Source: a virus. Taken from it: DNA of 64,000 nt. A program made the position numbers and the translations under genes. Numbering within the stretch: position 1 is the stretch's first letter; every line of letters begins with the position of its first letter. Below the pieces are notes generated by a model. The model did not search any database and was not told the origin of the DNA. It saw only the letters and a list, made by a program, of their open reading frames with translations. Positions 49,226 to 57,725 of the stretch are shown here, in pieces. The DNA lies in the IMG/VR virus record IMGVR_UViG_3300047322_001237, positions 214,989-278,988 of that record. One strand, 5' to 3'.

Positions 49226-50224
49226 TTACAACACCAGGCCGGTATCGGTAGCCTGATCAGCACTGCTGGAGATGCCTCCCTTGCGCAGACGGGCAGCCGT
49301 CTGCTCGTTCATGTCGTCCAGCACTCGGTGCAGGTCGGCGGCGACGTCGGCGAATACGCCGTCCGACGTCACGAAGTGACACGGCGCCTCGAGGTCGAGT
49401 TGGTCGGAAGCACCGTCGAGGTAGCCGACGTATTGCACTTCCGGACGCAGCGACAGGTTCGGATCGACACCAGTGGTCGTAAGCGTCGCGATGCTGATGA
49501 GGTTGCCGATCTTGCCGAGATTCGTCGCGTTCAGATCTTCGATGAGCGTAAGTGCGGTGAGCATCGGCTTGTAGGATGTGACCTTCTGGTAATGCAGCCA
49601 GTGGTACAGATCCTTCGAGTCGAGCTCACGGTTGCGACGCGAGAACAGCAGGCAGAGGGCCGCGACGATATGCTGAATGCGCTTATCGACGACCGAGCGC
49701 GTCATTTCCGCGCTGTTCTGCAGGTACGTCACGACTACCGGCTCCTGACGCACCGACGCGATCTGATCGTACGACTTGAGCGTGTTCAGCGTGTTTTCGG
49801 TGTACTTCTTCGTGCTGTCGTCGCCGACGCAGATGACGACGGTCGGATAGTCCTTTGCGAGGAGTTCCGAGACGATCGACGGCGCGATCACAGAACCGGA
49901 ACCGCCACCGCCCGACGACAGGACGATGTTCAGGTCGACCGGCTTGAAGGTCTGCAGGATGTCGCGCACGCGCTCGCTGATGGCGCCGTGATTTTCGCGG
50001 CGCACTTGACCCGAGCCGTCGAGGCCGTCAATCAGATAGACGCTTTCCGCCTTGATGTCCGAATGAAGGTTCGACTTCGACGTGTCGATGTACACGACGT
50101 CCAGTTGCGCGAACGTTTCATCGCTGCTTTTCGCGACGTCCTCGACCTTGTGGCCCATGTTAATGCCAGCGCCGCCGCACGCGTAGAGTCGCACGCGACC
50201 GCGTTCACGTTCATGCGTAGTCAT
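49226..50224 (-). CDS. phuZ: PhuZ-like phage tubulin
   Basis: The ATG at 50224 (AAGGAACACGAAAC) gives 332 residues. RLYACGGAGINMG (12-24) is the first nucleotide-binding loop and SSGGGGSGS (103-111) is the tubulin/FtsZ G-box. The length (~315-340) fits PhuZ, which forms the spindle that centres the phage nucleus and carries capsids. The C-terminal ~60 residues would hold helix 11 and the tail needed for filament contacts. It lies in a likely operon behind a zinc microprotein and the promoter element at 50509. TubZ, a plasmid-partition tubulin, is the alternative given the ParABS genes. Confidence 0.85.
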   Translation of the reverse strand: MTTHERERGRVRLYACGGAGINMGHKVEDVAKSSDETFAQLDVVYIDTSKSNLHSDIKAESVYLIDGLDGSGQVRRENHGAISERVRDILQTFKPVDLNIVLSSGGGGSGSVIAPSIVSELLAKDYPTVVICVGDDSTKKYTENTLNTLKSYDQIASVRQEPVVVTYLQNSAEMTRSVVDKRIQHIVAALCLLFSRRNRELDSKDLYHWLHYQKVTSYKPMLTALTLIEDLNATNLGKIGNLISIATLTTTGVDPNLSLRPEVQYVGYLDGASDQLDLEAPCHFVTSDGVFADVAADLHRVLDDMNEQTAARLRKGGISSSADQATDTGLVL

Positions 50225-50297
50225 GTTTCGTGTTCCTTGGGGTTGTGACTTGTGGTTGGTCATAACAAGTCTGAGGGGGATAAAAAATATCCGAGCG

Positions 50298-50456
50298 TCA
50301 GGGCGAGGGAACGTCGCGCGGTCCACATTCCGGACAAACGCAATTCTGCTTCGGAAGATCCGTTGTCTCGCACCGATCGATCAGTTCATGCCGATCGCTA
50401 CTTACTTCGGGTGGCGTGGTGACATCCACGAGAGCCTCACCGGTATATTGCGCCAT
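50298..50456 (-). CDS. Small zinc-knuckle protein, 52 aa
   Basis: The ATG at 50454-50456 has AAGGAGAAGCACG upstream, a strong ribosome site. The frame ends TGA at 50298. It begins MAQYTGEALVDVTTPPEVSS and ends with CVCPECGPRDVPSP, three clustered cysteines plus an earlier one (DRCETT). It is first in the operon under the 50509 promoter, 73 bases before phuZ. Function unknown. Confidence 0.7.
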   Translation of the reverse strand: MAQYTGEALVDVTTPPEVSSDRHELIDRCETTDLPKQNCVCPECGPRDVPSP

Positions 50457-50508
50457 CGTGCTTCTCCTTGAAGGAAATCATTTGATTAGTACGGCGTACC
50501 TCAAGTAG

Positions 50509-50516
50509 GTGATATA
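50509..50516 (-). promoter_or_regulatory. TATATCAC early-promoter-like element
   Basis: Minus-strand TTACGGCGATATATCACCTA followed by CTTGAGG, 53 bases before the 52-aa gene that leads into phuZ. Confidence 0.72.
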
Positions 50517-50553
50517 TCGCCGTAAATTCCTAAGATCCCTTCACGGAGCCTGC

Positions 50554-51357
50554 ATGAATCCCATTACCAAGGCCCTCGCAGACATCAAGTTCCGCATTCC
50601 GCCCGAGATCCTGCACACCGTTTTCGTTCAGCGCGTCGAGCGTTGGCGCGATACACCGAAGAGCATCGACGACCAGATCATGAATTTGGTCATGCGTCCT
50701 CGCGTTTTGATCGATTGCAACCTGGTGGGCGGCACCGAGATCTGGATTTGTCTAGATGGCTTGTGCGAGAGCGGTGGCAGCATCTACGAATCGGTCTATC
50801 GCATCCCGAAGAAGATGACCAACGGCCGGACGATCATGTCCGTGCTCAACGTCTCCTTCGCCGATCCGTCGCGTGTGTCGGCAGCTGGCATTGCAGCGAA
50901 CGGCCAGAACAACATGATGTTGCAGGCAGGACAGGCCGTGATGGATGCGATGGGGATGATTCCCCAGACGTCGACCGCTCGGCTAGAACTGATCGGCGAG
51001 AACGTGGTGCTGGTGCGAGATGTGATGACGATGCCCGCCAATGCGTACCTGCGCTGCACCGTGGCGAACGACGAGAATCTGAACAACATCCAATTGCGCA
51101 GCTATCTCGCCTTCGTGAAGCTCGTCGAGTATGCAGTCAAGTCCTACATCTACAACACCTACATCGTGCAGTTGGATATGGGTGAGCTGCGCGGCGGGCA
51201 AACGCTCGGAAAGATCAAGGAGATCGTCGAGAGTTACGCGGACGCGGAAGAATTGTACGAAACGTACTTGCGCGAGAAATGGAGAAAGGTTGCTTTCATG
51301 AACGACCAAGAGTCGTTTAACAGGTACCTTAGACTCATGATCGGCGGGAATCGATAA
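50554..51357 (+). CDS. Probable conserved jumbo-phage structural protein, 267 aa
   Basis: ATG 50554 behind CACGGAGCCTGC. The body is mixed alpha/beta; the C-terminal third is a long helix pair (VKSYIYNTYIVQLDMGELRG, SYADAEELYETYLREKWRKV) ending LRLMIGGNR. The pattern is reminiscent of conserved phiKZ-type virion proteins but not assigned. A lone plus gene closed by the bidirectional hairpin at 51367. Confidence 0.6.
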   Translation: MNPITKALADIKFRIPPEILHTVFVQRVERWRDTPKSIDDQIMNLVMRPRVLIDCNLVGGTEIWICLDGLCESGGSIYESVYRIPKKMTNGRTIMSVLNVSFADPSRVSAAGIAANGQNNMMLQAGQAVMDAMGMIPQTSTARLELIGENVVLVRDVMTMPANAYLRCTVANDENLNNIQLRSYLAFVKLVEYAVKSYIYNTYIVQLDMGELRGGQTLGKIKEIVESYADAEELYETYLREKWRKVAFMNDQESFNRYLRLMIGGNR

Positions 51358-51366
51358 CAGCATAGA

Positions 51367-51387
51367 GGCCCGGGGATTCCCCGGGCC
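51367..51387. terminator. Bidirectional hairpin with TTATGACG tail
   Basis: A GGCCCGGGG/CCCCGGGCC stem (9 bp) with GCATAGAG on the left and CCTTATGACGC on the right. It sits between convergent stops at 51357 and 51406. Confidence 0.85.
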
Positions 51388-51405
51388 CTTATGACGCTTG
51401 GTCAG

Positions 51406-52053
51406 TTACGCAGCGGCTTCGCTCGTTGCGCGCACCGAACGGTTGAAGTCGTCGGGCAGCAAGAACGTGAAGACAGCGGCGCTGCGAGGGCACGCCTCGC
51501 TAGCAGTGGGTTCAACGAACAGATCGATCGTACCCAAGTCGCCGAACGTCCACGTGACCATGATCGAGTGCGAGTGGGCGAGCAGGGTGCGGCGAAGTTC
51601 GTAGAAGAGAGTAGCGAACTGAAGCGTCCGCTTTTCCCCGCCCTGGCCGTTGCCCAGCTGGTACTCGCCTTCGAAGACCGTGCTGCTGACCAGGTTGAGA
51701 GCCGACTCCAGTTCCTTGATCGCTTGAGACACGCTCTCGTAATAGCTGTGATCGTCGATACCTTGAGTCGACATATGCAGGGTCGCGAACGGCATTGCTT
51801 GATCGCCCAGCAGCGCGACGTGCTCGTTGACATCGGGCAGCAGGCCGCCTTTCTCGTTCGGCAGCACGTGCACACCGTAGGTCGCCGAGAAGCCCGGGTG
51901 CGACGACAGAATGCGCAGCGTCTCACGCCATTCGGCGAGGAACTTCTGCTCGGCTGTGTCGCCCATGTGCTGGTAGGCGATCGACTTCAGGAACGGACGA
52001 TCTTCCAGCGGGAAGGTGTAGCCGTGGAACAGTAGGCTATGTGCGTTTTTCAT
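51406..52053 (-). CDS. Hypothetical phage protein, 215 aa
   Basis: ATG 52053, 10 bases past the H1-like gene. MKNAHSLLFHGYTFPLEDRP..., a mixed fold with GVHVLPNEKGGLLPDVNEHV, TLHMSTQGIDDHSYYESVSQ and a C-terminal VFTFLLPDDFNRSVRATSEA. Probably coupled to the upstream gene. No family recognised. Confidence 0.6.
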   Translation of the reverse strand: MKNAHSLLFHGYTFPLEDRPFLKSIAYQHMGDTAEQKFLAEWRETLRILSSHPGFSATYGVHVLPNEKGGLLPDVNEHVALLGDQAMPFATLHMSTQGIDDHSYYESVSQAIKELESALNLVSSTVFEGEYQLGNGQGGEKRTLQFATLFYELRRTLLAHSHSIMVTWTFGDLGTIDLFVEPTASEACPRSAAVFTFLLPDDFNRSVRATSEAAA

Positions 52054-52063
52054 GTTCGTTCGC

Positions 52064-52696
52064 TTACTTGCTTGCCGTCGGGACCAGCTCGAGCGTGAGC
52101 GTGAAGCCCAGTGCGTCGACGAGTTGATAGAGGCGGTCAACCGTCAGTGCCTGACGCCCGGTCTCGATCTCGCTGATGGTCGACGGCGCCAGGGACGTCT
52201 TCGCAGCCAGTTGCGATTGCGTGAGGCGCGCCGTGACACGCAGTTCGCGCAGCGTGCGGCCGACGTCCTTGCAGCTCATCGAAATTTCACGGACCGCCGA
52301 CTTCACGACCTTCTTCTTTGCGAATGCATCCTTCGCGACCTTGCGACGCTTCACGTTCGCGCCGGCGACACCGCGCTTTGCAACCGCGTCAGCGATCTTG
52401 GCCGGCGTGTTCGCTTCCGGCACGGCTGGTGCGGCCGCGGCGGCGGTGGTTGCCGGCTTTGCGACGAGATCCTTGAACGCGGCGTTCGCATCGGCCGTCT
52501 TCTGGGAGAGCGACTGCTTCGCGGCGGGCTTCTTGGCTGTGACTGTCTTCGCGACCGGCTGCTTCACGGCGACGCTGGCTTTCGCCGGCTTCGCGACGGT
52601 CTTCTTCACAGGTGCCGTCACCGGAGCCGGTGCGGTCTTGACTGCTGCCGGTGCCTTCGCGACAACTGCGGTCTTCGTGGTTTTCTTCGTGGCCAT
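52064..52696 (-). CDS. Histone H1-like tail fused to an XRE-family HTH domain, 210 aa
   Basis: ATG 52696. Residues 1-~140 are lysine/alanine/proline/threonine-rich (MATKKTTKTAVVAKAPAAV, KKPAAKQSLSQKTADANAAF, VKRRKVAKDAFAKKKVV), like bacterial histone H1-like proteins. Residues ~145-205 are a typical XRE/Cro helix-turn-helix (LRELRVTARLTQSQLAAKTS, SEIETGRQALTVDRLYQLVD). The combination suggests a DNA-compacting tail with sequence-specific targeting. It might act on the phage genome or on host promoters; the HTH resembles HipB-type regulators. Middle of a three-gene run. Confidence 0.85.
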   Translation of the reverse strand: MATKKTTKTAVVAKAPAAVKTAPAPVTAPVKKTVAKPAKASVAVKQPVAKTVTAKKPAAKQSLSQKTADANAAFKDLVAKPATTAAAAAPAVPEANTPAKIADAVAKRGVAGANVKRRKVAKDAFAKKKVVKSAVREISMSCKDVGRTLRELRVTARLTQSQLAAKTSLAPSTISEIETGRQALTVDRLYQLVDALGFTLTLELVPTASK

Positions 52697-52733
52697 GTTC
52701 GTATTGTCTTTGGTTGAGGGTGTTGCTTCGGGG

Positions 52734-53645
52734 TTAGAAATGTGCTTCGGAATCTTTCGGATCGCTCGCTTGCCTGGGGCCGAGTTTGAGCGCACGGATG
52801 CCTGCAGCAAGCTTCGCCGCTTGCGCGATCGCGCCGCGGAAGACTGCCTTTTCGATGAACTCGTGTGGCAGGCAATGCGCGCTCTCTGCTTCGCTCTGCT
52901 CGACTGCCTGATCGCAGAGGAGGGCAGCGGCTTCGACTGCGTTATCGATCATCAGCGCGTTCTCAGCGTTGCTGTCCTGCGGCTGCTTCAGGACCGCGGA
53001 GAGGCTTTGGTGCACATGACCGAGTGCCTTGTTGTAGCCGCGTTCGTAGTCGCCGTAGATCTTCGAACACTCCTTCGGGAGCGCGGCCAGGAGAGTCTGG
53101 CGAGTGGCACGGATCGGATTGGCGTCGAGCGCCTTCGCGACGCGCTCGAGTCGGTTGGCAACGTTGTTGCGATTGTGATCGTCGCGGCCGTCCTGCTTCG
53201 TGTAGCCGAGCAGATCGATGAATGTGCTCAGGTCGATCTTGCCGAACATCGTGAGCTTGAGCAGGCCCGCCTCCCAGAAGACGGGTGACGCGTGCAGCTT
53301 GAAGCTCGGAATCGGCAGCTTGCCGTCAGCACGAACAGATTCGGGAACGTCGATGACATCATTCGACTCGTACATGGCGACCGTGCCGATGACCGTGCCG
53401 AGCATGATGGCGCGCTTGCCGTTCTTGAACGACCCGGTGGCGTAGGTGCCCGGGTCCAGGATGGGATCCCTTTCCGAGGGTTCGAGCTTCAGGCGATCGT
53501 TCTCGTCGAGCTCGAGTGGTGCAATCTTTTTGAGGTCGATCTCTTTGAACTTCTTGTCGAAGTATTCGAGATACGGCTCGATCTGGTCGCGCAGCTGCTG
53601 AGGCAGGTCAGCGAGAGCCGCCTTGGGTTTTGCGTATGGGATCAT
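52734..53645 (-). CDS. Hypothetical phage protein, 303 aa
   Basis: An ATG at 53645 (MIPYAKPKAALADLPQQLRD) is chosen; upstream codons are unlike protein. Residues ~80-130 are beta-rich (RAIMLGTVIGTVAMYESNDV), the rest helical, with an alanine-rich C-terminus. First gene of the run with the H1-like/XRE and 215-aa genes. The 53.8 kb hairpin region lies upstream. Function unknown. Confidence 0.6.
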   Translation of the reverse strand: MIPYAKPKAALADLPQQLRDQIEPYLEYFDKKFKEIDLKKIAPLELDENDRLKLEPSERDPILDPGTYATGSFKNGKRAIMLGTVIGTVAMYESNDVIDVPESVRADGKLPIPSFKLHASPVFWEAGLLKLTMFGKIDLSTFIDLLGYTKQDGRDDHNRNNVANRLERVAKALDANPIRATRQTLLAALPKECSKIYGDYERGYNKALGHVHQSLSAVLKQPQDSNAENALMIDNAVEAAALLCDQAVEQSEAESAHCLPHEFIEKAVFRGAIAQAAKLAAGIRALKLGPRQASDPKDSEAHF

Positions 53646-53790
53646 GAGGGTAGGGTGGGTGATGACACATACCCTACGGTCCCCCAGTATTTCTTCTCCG
53701 CAGACGGGCATAAGGACCAGTCCGCGGCCGGTCGAATTTTCGGTCCCCCCTCCCCCCAGAAAAAGCGGGGGTTTTTCCTGCAATAGATAG

Positions 53791-53818
53791 AGGAGAGGGG
53801 ACCTTCGTCCCCTCTCCT
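53791..53818. terminator. Perfect 12-bp hairpin
   Basis: AGGAGAGGGGAC (53791-53802), loop CTTC, GTCCCCTCTCCT (53807-53818). No adjacent T-run and no gene ends directly beside it; the 53645 gene starts to its left. It may end readthrough from the right or be an RNA-processing site. Confidence 0.6.
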
Positions 53819-54164
53819 AGGATCGACGGCCCCCCTCCCCCAAAACCTATCTATTCTTTATAAATTGAAGGTCACTTTTTCTTGGTGTTGTTGTGTGTGA
53901 CTTTCGATGCAAAGGATGCGGATAGAACGGTATTTTTTTATTCAGTTGGTGGTATGTATTTAAGACGGTCCTCTCTGGGACCGTCAATTAGCGAGAGATG
54001 ACCAACTTTAGTTTTTTTAGATTTTTGCATCGAAAGAAGGCATAGACAGACAACACGAACAACAACAAGAACAGAATCAACGAAAAGGGCAAAGACTTAA
54101 AAGCAAAACCTCTAAAGGGGCGGCCGGGGCGCGGCGGCGGGATTGGCGATGCGCCAGCAAGACC
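53819..54164. other. Gene-free AT-rich region with second hairpin
   Basis: Contains GGTATTTTTTTATTCAG (53930s) and a GACGGTCC/GGACCGTC hairpin (53964-53985), then low-complexity A-rich sequence (54010-54110). No coding frame seen. The hairpins suggest unit boundaries around the secreted-protein gene. Confidence 0.45.
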
Positions 54165-54806
54165 TCATAACGCAGATGCAGCTTTGTTCACCGCTTTAGC
54201 CGGCTTTGCTGCAATTCGAGCGTCATACACGCCTTTCAGTGGCAACCAGGTGTTTGTGACCGAAAACTTCATGAAACTGGGGTGGGTGGCGACGATGTGT
54301 GTGTTCTTTTCTCCTGGCCAGATCCATCCCTCATTTGTTTCTTCGGCCCATTTACCGTACTTTGCTACCAGCGCTTTGAATAGTTCGCTCTCGTATGCAT
54401 AGCCAGTCAGGATATAAACGTCCATGACCTTGTCATCAAGCAACTCGATGTGTGCCTCGTAGGGAACGCCTAAGTCCGGCGGGTAGTTCATAACGGCGTT
54501 AGTTCGGCCAAGGTCAGTATCAGGAGACTTCTGAAGGGCGTAGCATTTATTACCGGGCTTCGTAGATTTGCAGTCCGGTAGCTGACCCACGAGCGGTTGT
54601 CCCAACTTTACGCCAAGGAACGTGTCGTGGTCTTTGGGAGGCTGTACCGCAATATCGTTTCCGCCTTGCTGTGGGGCTAACTTTAACCACGGTTCTATCT
54701 TTGATAAATCCGGACGCTCCGACTGCGCGAAGCAGAGTGTTGTGCCGGTCATGGCAAGGACCCCTACGATTCTCCACACGGCGTTCGCAATTTTCTGCTG
54801 CGACAT
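54165..54806 (-). CDS. Predicted secreted protein, 213 aa
   Basis: ATG 54806, GAGGTATCTC upstream. Residues 1-~27 are a Sec signal peptide (hydrophobic IVGVLAMTGTTLCFAQ). The mature protein has two cysteines (CKSTKPGNKC) and alpha/beta character with TGYAYESELFKALVAKYGKW and IWPGEKNTHIVATHPSF. It looks like a host-type periplasmic protein rather than a phage core gene. It lies between hairpin-rich gaps, as expected of a moron. Confidence 0.65.
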   Translation of the reverse strand: MSQQKIANAVWRIVGVLAMTGTTLCFAQSERPDLSKIEPWLKLAPQQGGNDIAVQPPKDHDTFLGVKLGQPLVGQLPDCKSTKPGNKCYALQKSPDTDLGRTNAVMNYPPDLGVPYEAHIELLDDKVMDVYILTGYAYESELFKALVAKYGKWAEETNEGWIWPGEKNTHIVATHPSFMKFSVTNTWLPLKGVYDARIAAKPAKAVNKAASAL

Positions 54807-54990
54807 TGAGATACCTCCTCTGATATCCGAGGCCGGTGAGTGTTGCCGAACCTCCAGTCTAGTTCAAATTTTCTGAGCGGATATTTGCGGAAACGAACGT
54901 ACGATCGTTTCGTTCGAATTGACGGTGCATGCCTAATCGTGTGTTTGAGTGCAGTCGGTCTGCGCTCGCCCGAATATCCCCGGAGGAACT

Positions 54991-55779
54991 ATGTCCCTGC
55001 TCAAAGCTGCGCTGGAAGGCGAACTCGTCGGCCAGCAAGAGAATCCTGCGCCCCAGGCGTCGGAGAAAGAGATGCTGGAACTGAAAGGTCCGCTCTCGGA
55101 AGTCTTTTCACAAGCGCTTCAAAAGGCCTACGCCCGTCCCACGTCCAGCGACGCACCGGAAAGCGGAGTCGCAACCGAGTCGCAGGCGAATGACGCACTG
55201 GCAATCGCACAGCTCGTCAACGACATGGAAATGGCGAACGCAGCGACCCCGTCCGATGGCAACTCGACGACGGTGTACGGCGTGGCAGCCAACGATGTGA
55301 AGCCGGAAGACATCGTGGAAGTCAGCCAGGATCTGGCAGAGAGCGCCGACAACTTCGCGATCGTCATGGACGCGACCCAACCCTCCGTGAACGGCAGCGA
55401 CAGCAGCGCACCGAGCGAGCGTGTCGAGTATTTCGCCAAGGCACTGGAAGCACTCGCCGAAGCCTACGGCGTCAAGGTGTTCCCGAGCCTGGAAGCGTTC
55501 GCTGCTGATTGGGTCGCCAAGAAGCAGATCGCGACCGAAGCGAAGAAAGAACCCAGCGCTGAAGAACGCGCAGAGCAGAAAAAGTTCAACGCACTGTCGT
55601 TCAAGATCAGTGACCACGCTGTCGCGATTGCGAAGCGGATCGACAAGGCCTTGAAGGCTGGCTACAAGGTGCGCTTCGGCAGGGGACCTAAGGAGAGCGT
55701 CTGCGTGTACGTCTCCGGAAAGAATCCGGCCGGTGGCCCGGCCGTCGAGAATATGGCCGGCACCGAATACAACGACTAA
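54991..55779 (+). CDS. Acidic hypothetical phage protein, 262 aa
   Basis: ATG 54991 directly behind GGAGGAACT. The N-terminal ~140 residues are acidic, polar and probably disordered. The C-terminal part (~140-262) has AKALEALAEAYGVKVFPS, a coiled EAKKEPSAEERAEQKKF stretch and a basic end. The 8-bp gap to the PWWLW microprotein suggests one transcript. Function unknown; could be a packaging or head-associated protein. Confidence 0.65.
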   Translation: MSLLKAALEGELVGQQENPAPQASEKEMLELKGPLSEVFSQALQKAYARPTSSDAPESGVATESQANDALAIAQLVNDMEMANAATPSDGNSTTVYGVAANDVKPEDIVEVSQDLAESADNFAIVMDATQPSVNGSDSSAPSERVEYFAKALEALAEAYGVKVFPSLEAFAADWVAKKQIATEAKKEPSAEERAEQKKFNALSFKISDHAVAIAKRIDKALKAGYKVRFGRGPKESVCVYVSGKNPAGGPAVENMAGTEYND

Positions 55780-55787
55780 CGGAGTGC

Positions 55788-55880
55788 ATGATGGTCTTCC
55801 CACTCCAGTTCTTCATGTTGCAGCAGGTCATGGTCCGCTCGCAGATTGAGTTGATGATGACGCCGTGGTGGCTCTGGTAA
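55788..55880 (+). CDS. Microprotein, 30 aa, ending PWWLW
   Basis: ATG 55788 (or the next codon, also ATG) behind ACGGAGTGC. The frame MMVFPLQFFMLQQVMVRSQI... ends MMTPWWLW then TAA. Very hydrophobic and methionine-rich with three C-terminal tryptophans. Good ribosome site, tight spacing after the 262-aa gene and a terminator hairpin 12 bases after its stop support a real gene. Confidence 0.5.
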   Translation: MMVFPLQFFMLQQVMVRSQIELMMTPWWLW

Positions 55881-55892
55881 TCGCGTCAGAAG

Positions 55893-55916
55893 GCGTGGCG
55901 GGGATACCCGCCGCGC
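55893..55916 (+). terminator. Hairpin with TTTATGCCG tail
   Basis: GCGTGGCGGG and CCCGCCGCGC form a 10-bp stem (one G-T pair), followed by TTTATGCCGTC. Ends the 54991-55880 unit. Confidence 0.82.
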
Positions 55917-55982
55917 TTTATGCCGTCGCCAATCTTGTGATCCGGACGCTTTATGTCCGAGCAAATACTTGAGGAAGCGACA

Positions 55983-57212
55983 ATGTCTGGGACCATTCAA
56001 GGCGTCTTCGCCGAGGCCTGCCGGAGCCTGGTGTTCGATGCCGCATTCGCGAAGAAGCTGGCGATCTACCGCACGTCGTTCACGCACAAAAACGAGGACC
56101 ACATCAAGTTCTTCGGCGGCAATCTGCTGGGCGTCGAGGTGGTGCGATTCACCGATGCGGACCGCGATCAGTGGTTCGATGAAATTTTGAAGACGGACCA
56201 GAATAGTCTGACCGAAAGCCTCCTGGCCTTGCCGACGGTGAACCCGACGTTCAACGTCTCGAGCGACACCATGAACTTATCGTGCGCGTGGCTGATGCAT
56301 GCGCTGTTCGCCTCGCCCAAGCTGAACCCCCAACAGAAGCACGATGCGATGATGGACGTCGGCCTTGTGCTCCAGTACAAGTTCCTCACCTCGCGTCTCT
56401 ACCGTCACTTCCGTTATCCGGCTGACCGTGCAACAGCAGAGGCGACGTATGCCGCGCTTTCTGGCAAATACGCGATCAAACAGCTCGGGAGCTGGAACCG
56501 CGTGCTCGAGCAGCGCACCGAGGATCTGATCTCGCCCGAAGGCCTGCACTTCAAGGCGATCTCCAAGATGGACAACGATCTGGAGGTGATCTACCTGCTG
56601 AACGACACGCAGGGCCGTATCCGGGACATGTTGAAAAATATCTACGACGTGTTCCTGCAGATCCACCATCAGGGCATCAAGATCCAGTCCACGTCCTCGC
56701 TCATGGAGTACGACGGCGAAGTGTTCCTGAAGGACCGGAGCAAGAACCTGTTGGCGTACACTCGCTATCTGCACTCGCTCATCACGGACAAGGCGTCCTT
56801 CATGCGCGAAGAGCTGATGGGGGTCATCGAGAAGTTGATGCACACGACGCCGCCGCGGCTGTTCCGTGAAACGCTCACGTGGCTCTCGGACAACTACCGC
56901 CAGTCGGGCGCCGGCAAGATCGAGGAACTGCTTAACGAGGTCCTGATCCACAGCTTCGACTACCTCGCCGAAGAGCGCACCATGGTGCGCAACCATGTGG
57001 ATCTGCCAACCTTGCTCGCGCGACTGAAGGGCGTTTACACGTCCTCGCGCAGTATCGATCCCGCGCTGTTCTCCCTTCGTGAGAAAGCGGAGTGGTGCGT
57101 GAAGCAGGCGACGGGCAATCGCAATGACAGCGTCATCGCATCCGTCCGGACGTCGGTCCTGTTGTACTTGGTCGTTCGAACGATGACCATGCAGCACTAC
57201 ACGAACAAGTAG
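55983..57212 (+). CDS. Conserved jumbo-phage-type protein, probable structural, 409 aa
   Basis: ATG 55983 chosen over one ten codons upstream because GAGGAAGCGACA precedes it. A long helical, soluble protein (RNLLAYTRYLHSLITDKASF; RTMVRNHVDLPTLLARLKGV) without catalytic motif, ending VVRTMTMQHYTNK. In the virion-assembly half of the window. Not assigned to a specific phiKZ gene. Confidence 0.6.
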   Translation: MSGTIQGVFAEACRSLVFDAAFAKKLAIYRTSFTHKNEDHIKFFGGNLLGVEVVRFTDADRDQWFDEILKTDQNSLTESLLALPTVNPTFNVSSDTMNLSCAWLMHALFASPKLNPQQKHDAMMDVGLVLQYKFLTSRLYRHFRYPADRATAEATYAALSGKYAIKQLGSWNRVLEQRTEDLISPEGLHFKAISKMDNDLEVIYLLNDTQGRIRDMLKNIYDVFLQIHHQGIKIQSTSSLMEYDGEVFLKDRSKNLLAYTRYLHSLITDKASFMREELMGVIEKLMHTTPPRLFRETLTWLSDNYRQSGAGKIEELLNEVLIHSFDYLAEERTMVRNHVDLPTLLARLKGVYTSSRSIDPALFSLREKAEWCVKQATGNRNDSVIASVRTSVLLYLVVRTMTMQHYTNK

Positions 57213-57246
57213 GTGCTGTTTTCTTTGTCTTCTCAGGATCGCCCTT

Positions 57247-57681
57247 ATGGCACTGCTAGTTGATTTCTGGGAATGGGGCCGGGCAATGGTGCAACGGGGA
57301 ATTGTACGATTGCAGGGTCCGAGCTGGGTGCAAGAGTCGACGAAGGGGGAGGTGAGCAGCCTCTCCATTCACACGGTGCACGGGTACGATCTCAGCATCT
57401 GCGTTGAGGCGACGTACTACGAACGCACGTATGAGCGCTTGTACATGCCGTCGCGTCTCATGGCGAGCTACCACGTCTATACGCTGGTGCCGCCGGAGGC
57501 ACCGGAGCGCCTGAGACTTATTGCTGGAACGTTCACTGCAGATCTGCCGCGGCAGTACGTGTGGGCAGACGAGATGATGCAGAAGCAAGGGGCCATAGAA
57601 GCCTACCTCGATCTGCTCATCAACCGACTCGATCGGCGCGGGACACCGCGCTGCACGAGCGGACTCATCTTAGACCGATAA
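57247..57681 (+). CDS. Hypothetical phage protein, 144 aa
   Basis: ATG 57247, CTCAGGATCGCCCTT upstream. Beta-rich N-terminal half (GIVRLQGPSWVQESTKGEVS, YDLSICVEATYYERTYERLY) and a helical C-terminus. Follows the 409-aa gene by 34 bases and is closed by the hairpin at 57692. No family recognised. Confidence 0.6.
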   Translation: MALLVDFWEWGRAMVQRGIVRLQGPSWVQESTKGEVSSLSIHTVHGYDLSICVEATYYERTYERLYMPSRLMASYHVYTLVPPEAPERLRLIAGTFTADLPRQYVWADEMMQKQGAIEAYLDLLINRLDRRGTPRCTSGLILDR

Positions 57682-57691
57682 CGTCATAGAG

Positions 57692-57714
57692 GCCAGAGCG
57701 GAATCCGCTCTGGC
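57692..57714. terminator. Bidirectional hairpin, left copy flanking the moron
   Basis: GCCAGAGCGG/CCGCTCTGGC with TCTTATGCCG on the right and GTCATAGAG on the left. Nearly identical to the hairpin at 58836. Confidence 0.85.
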
Positions 57715-57725
57715 TCTTATGCCGT

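Noticed and set aside
48725-50248. 507-codon plus-strand frame over the tubulin gene
   Set aside because: Mostly antisense to phuZ; no ribosome site or domain.
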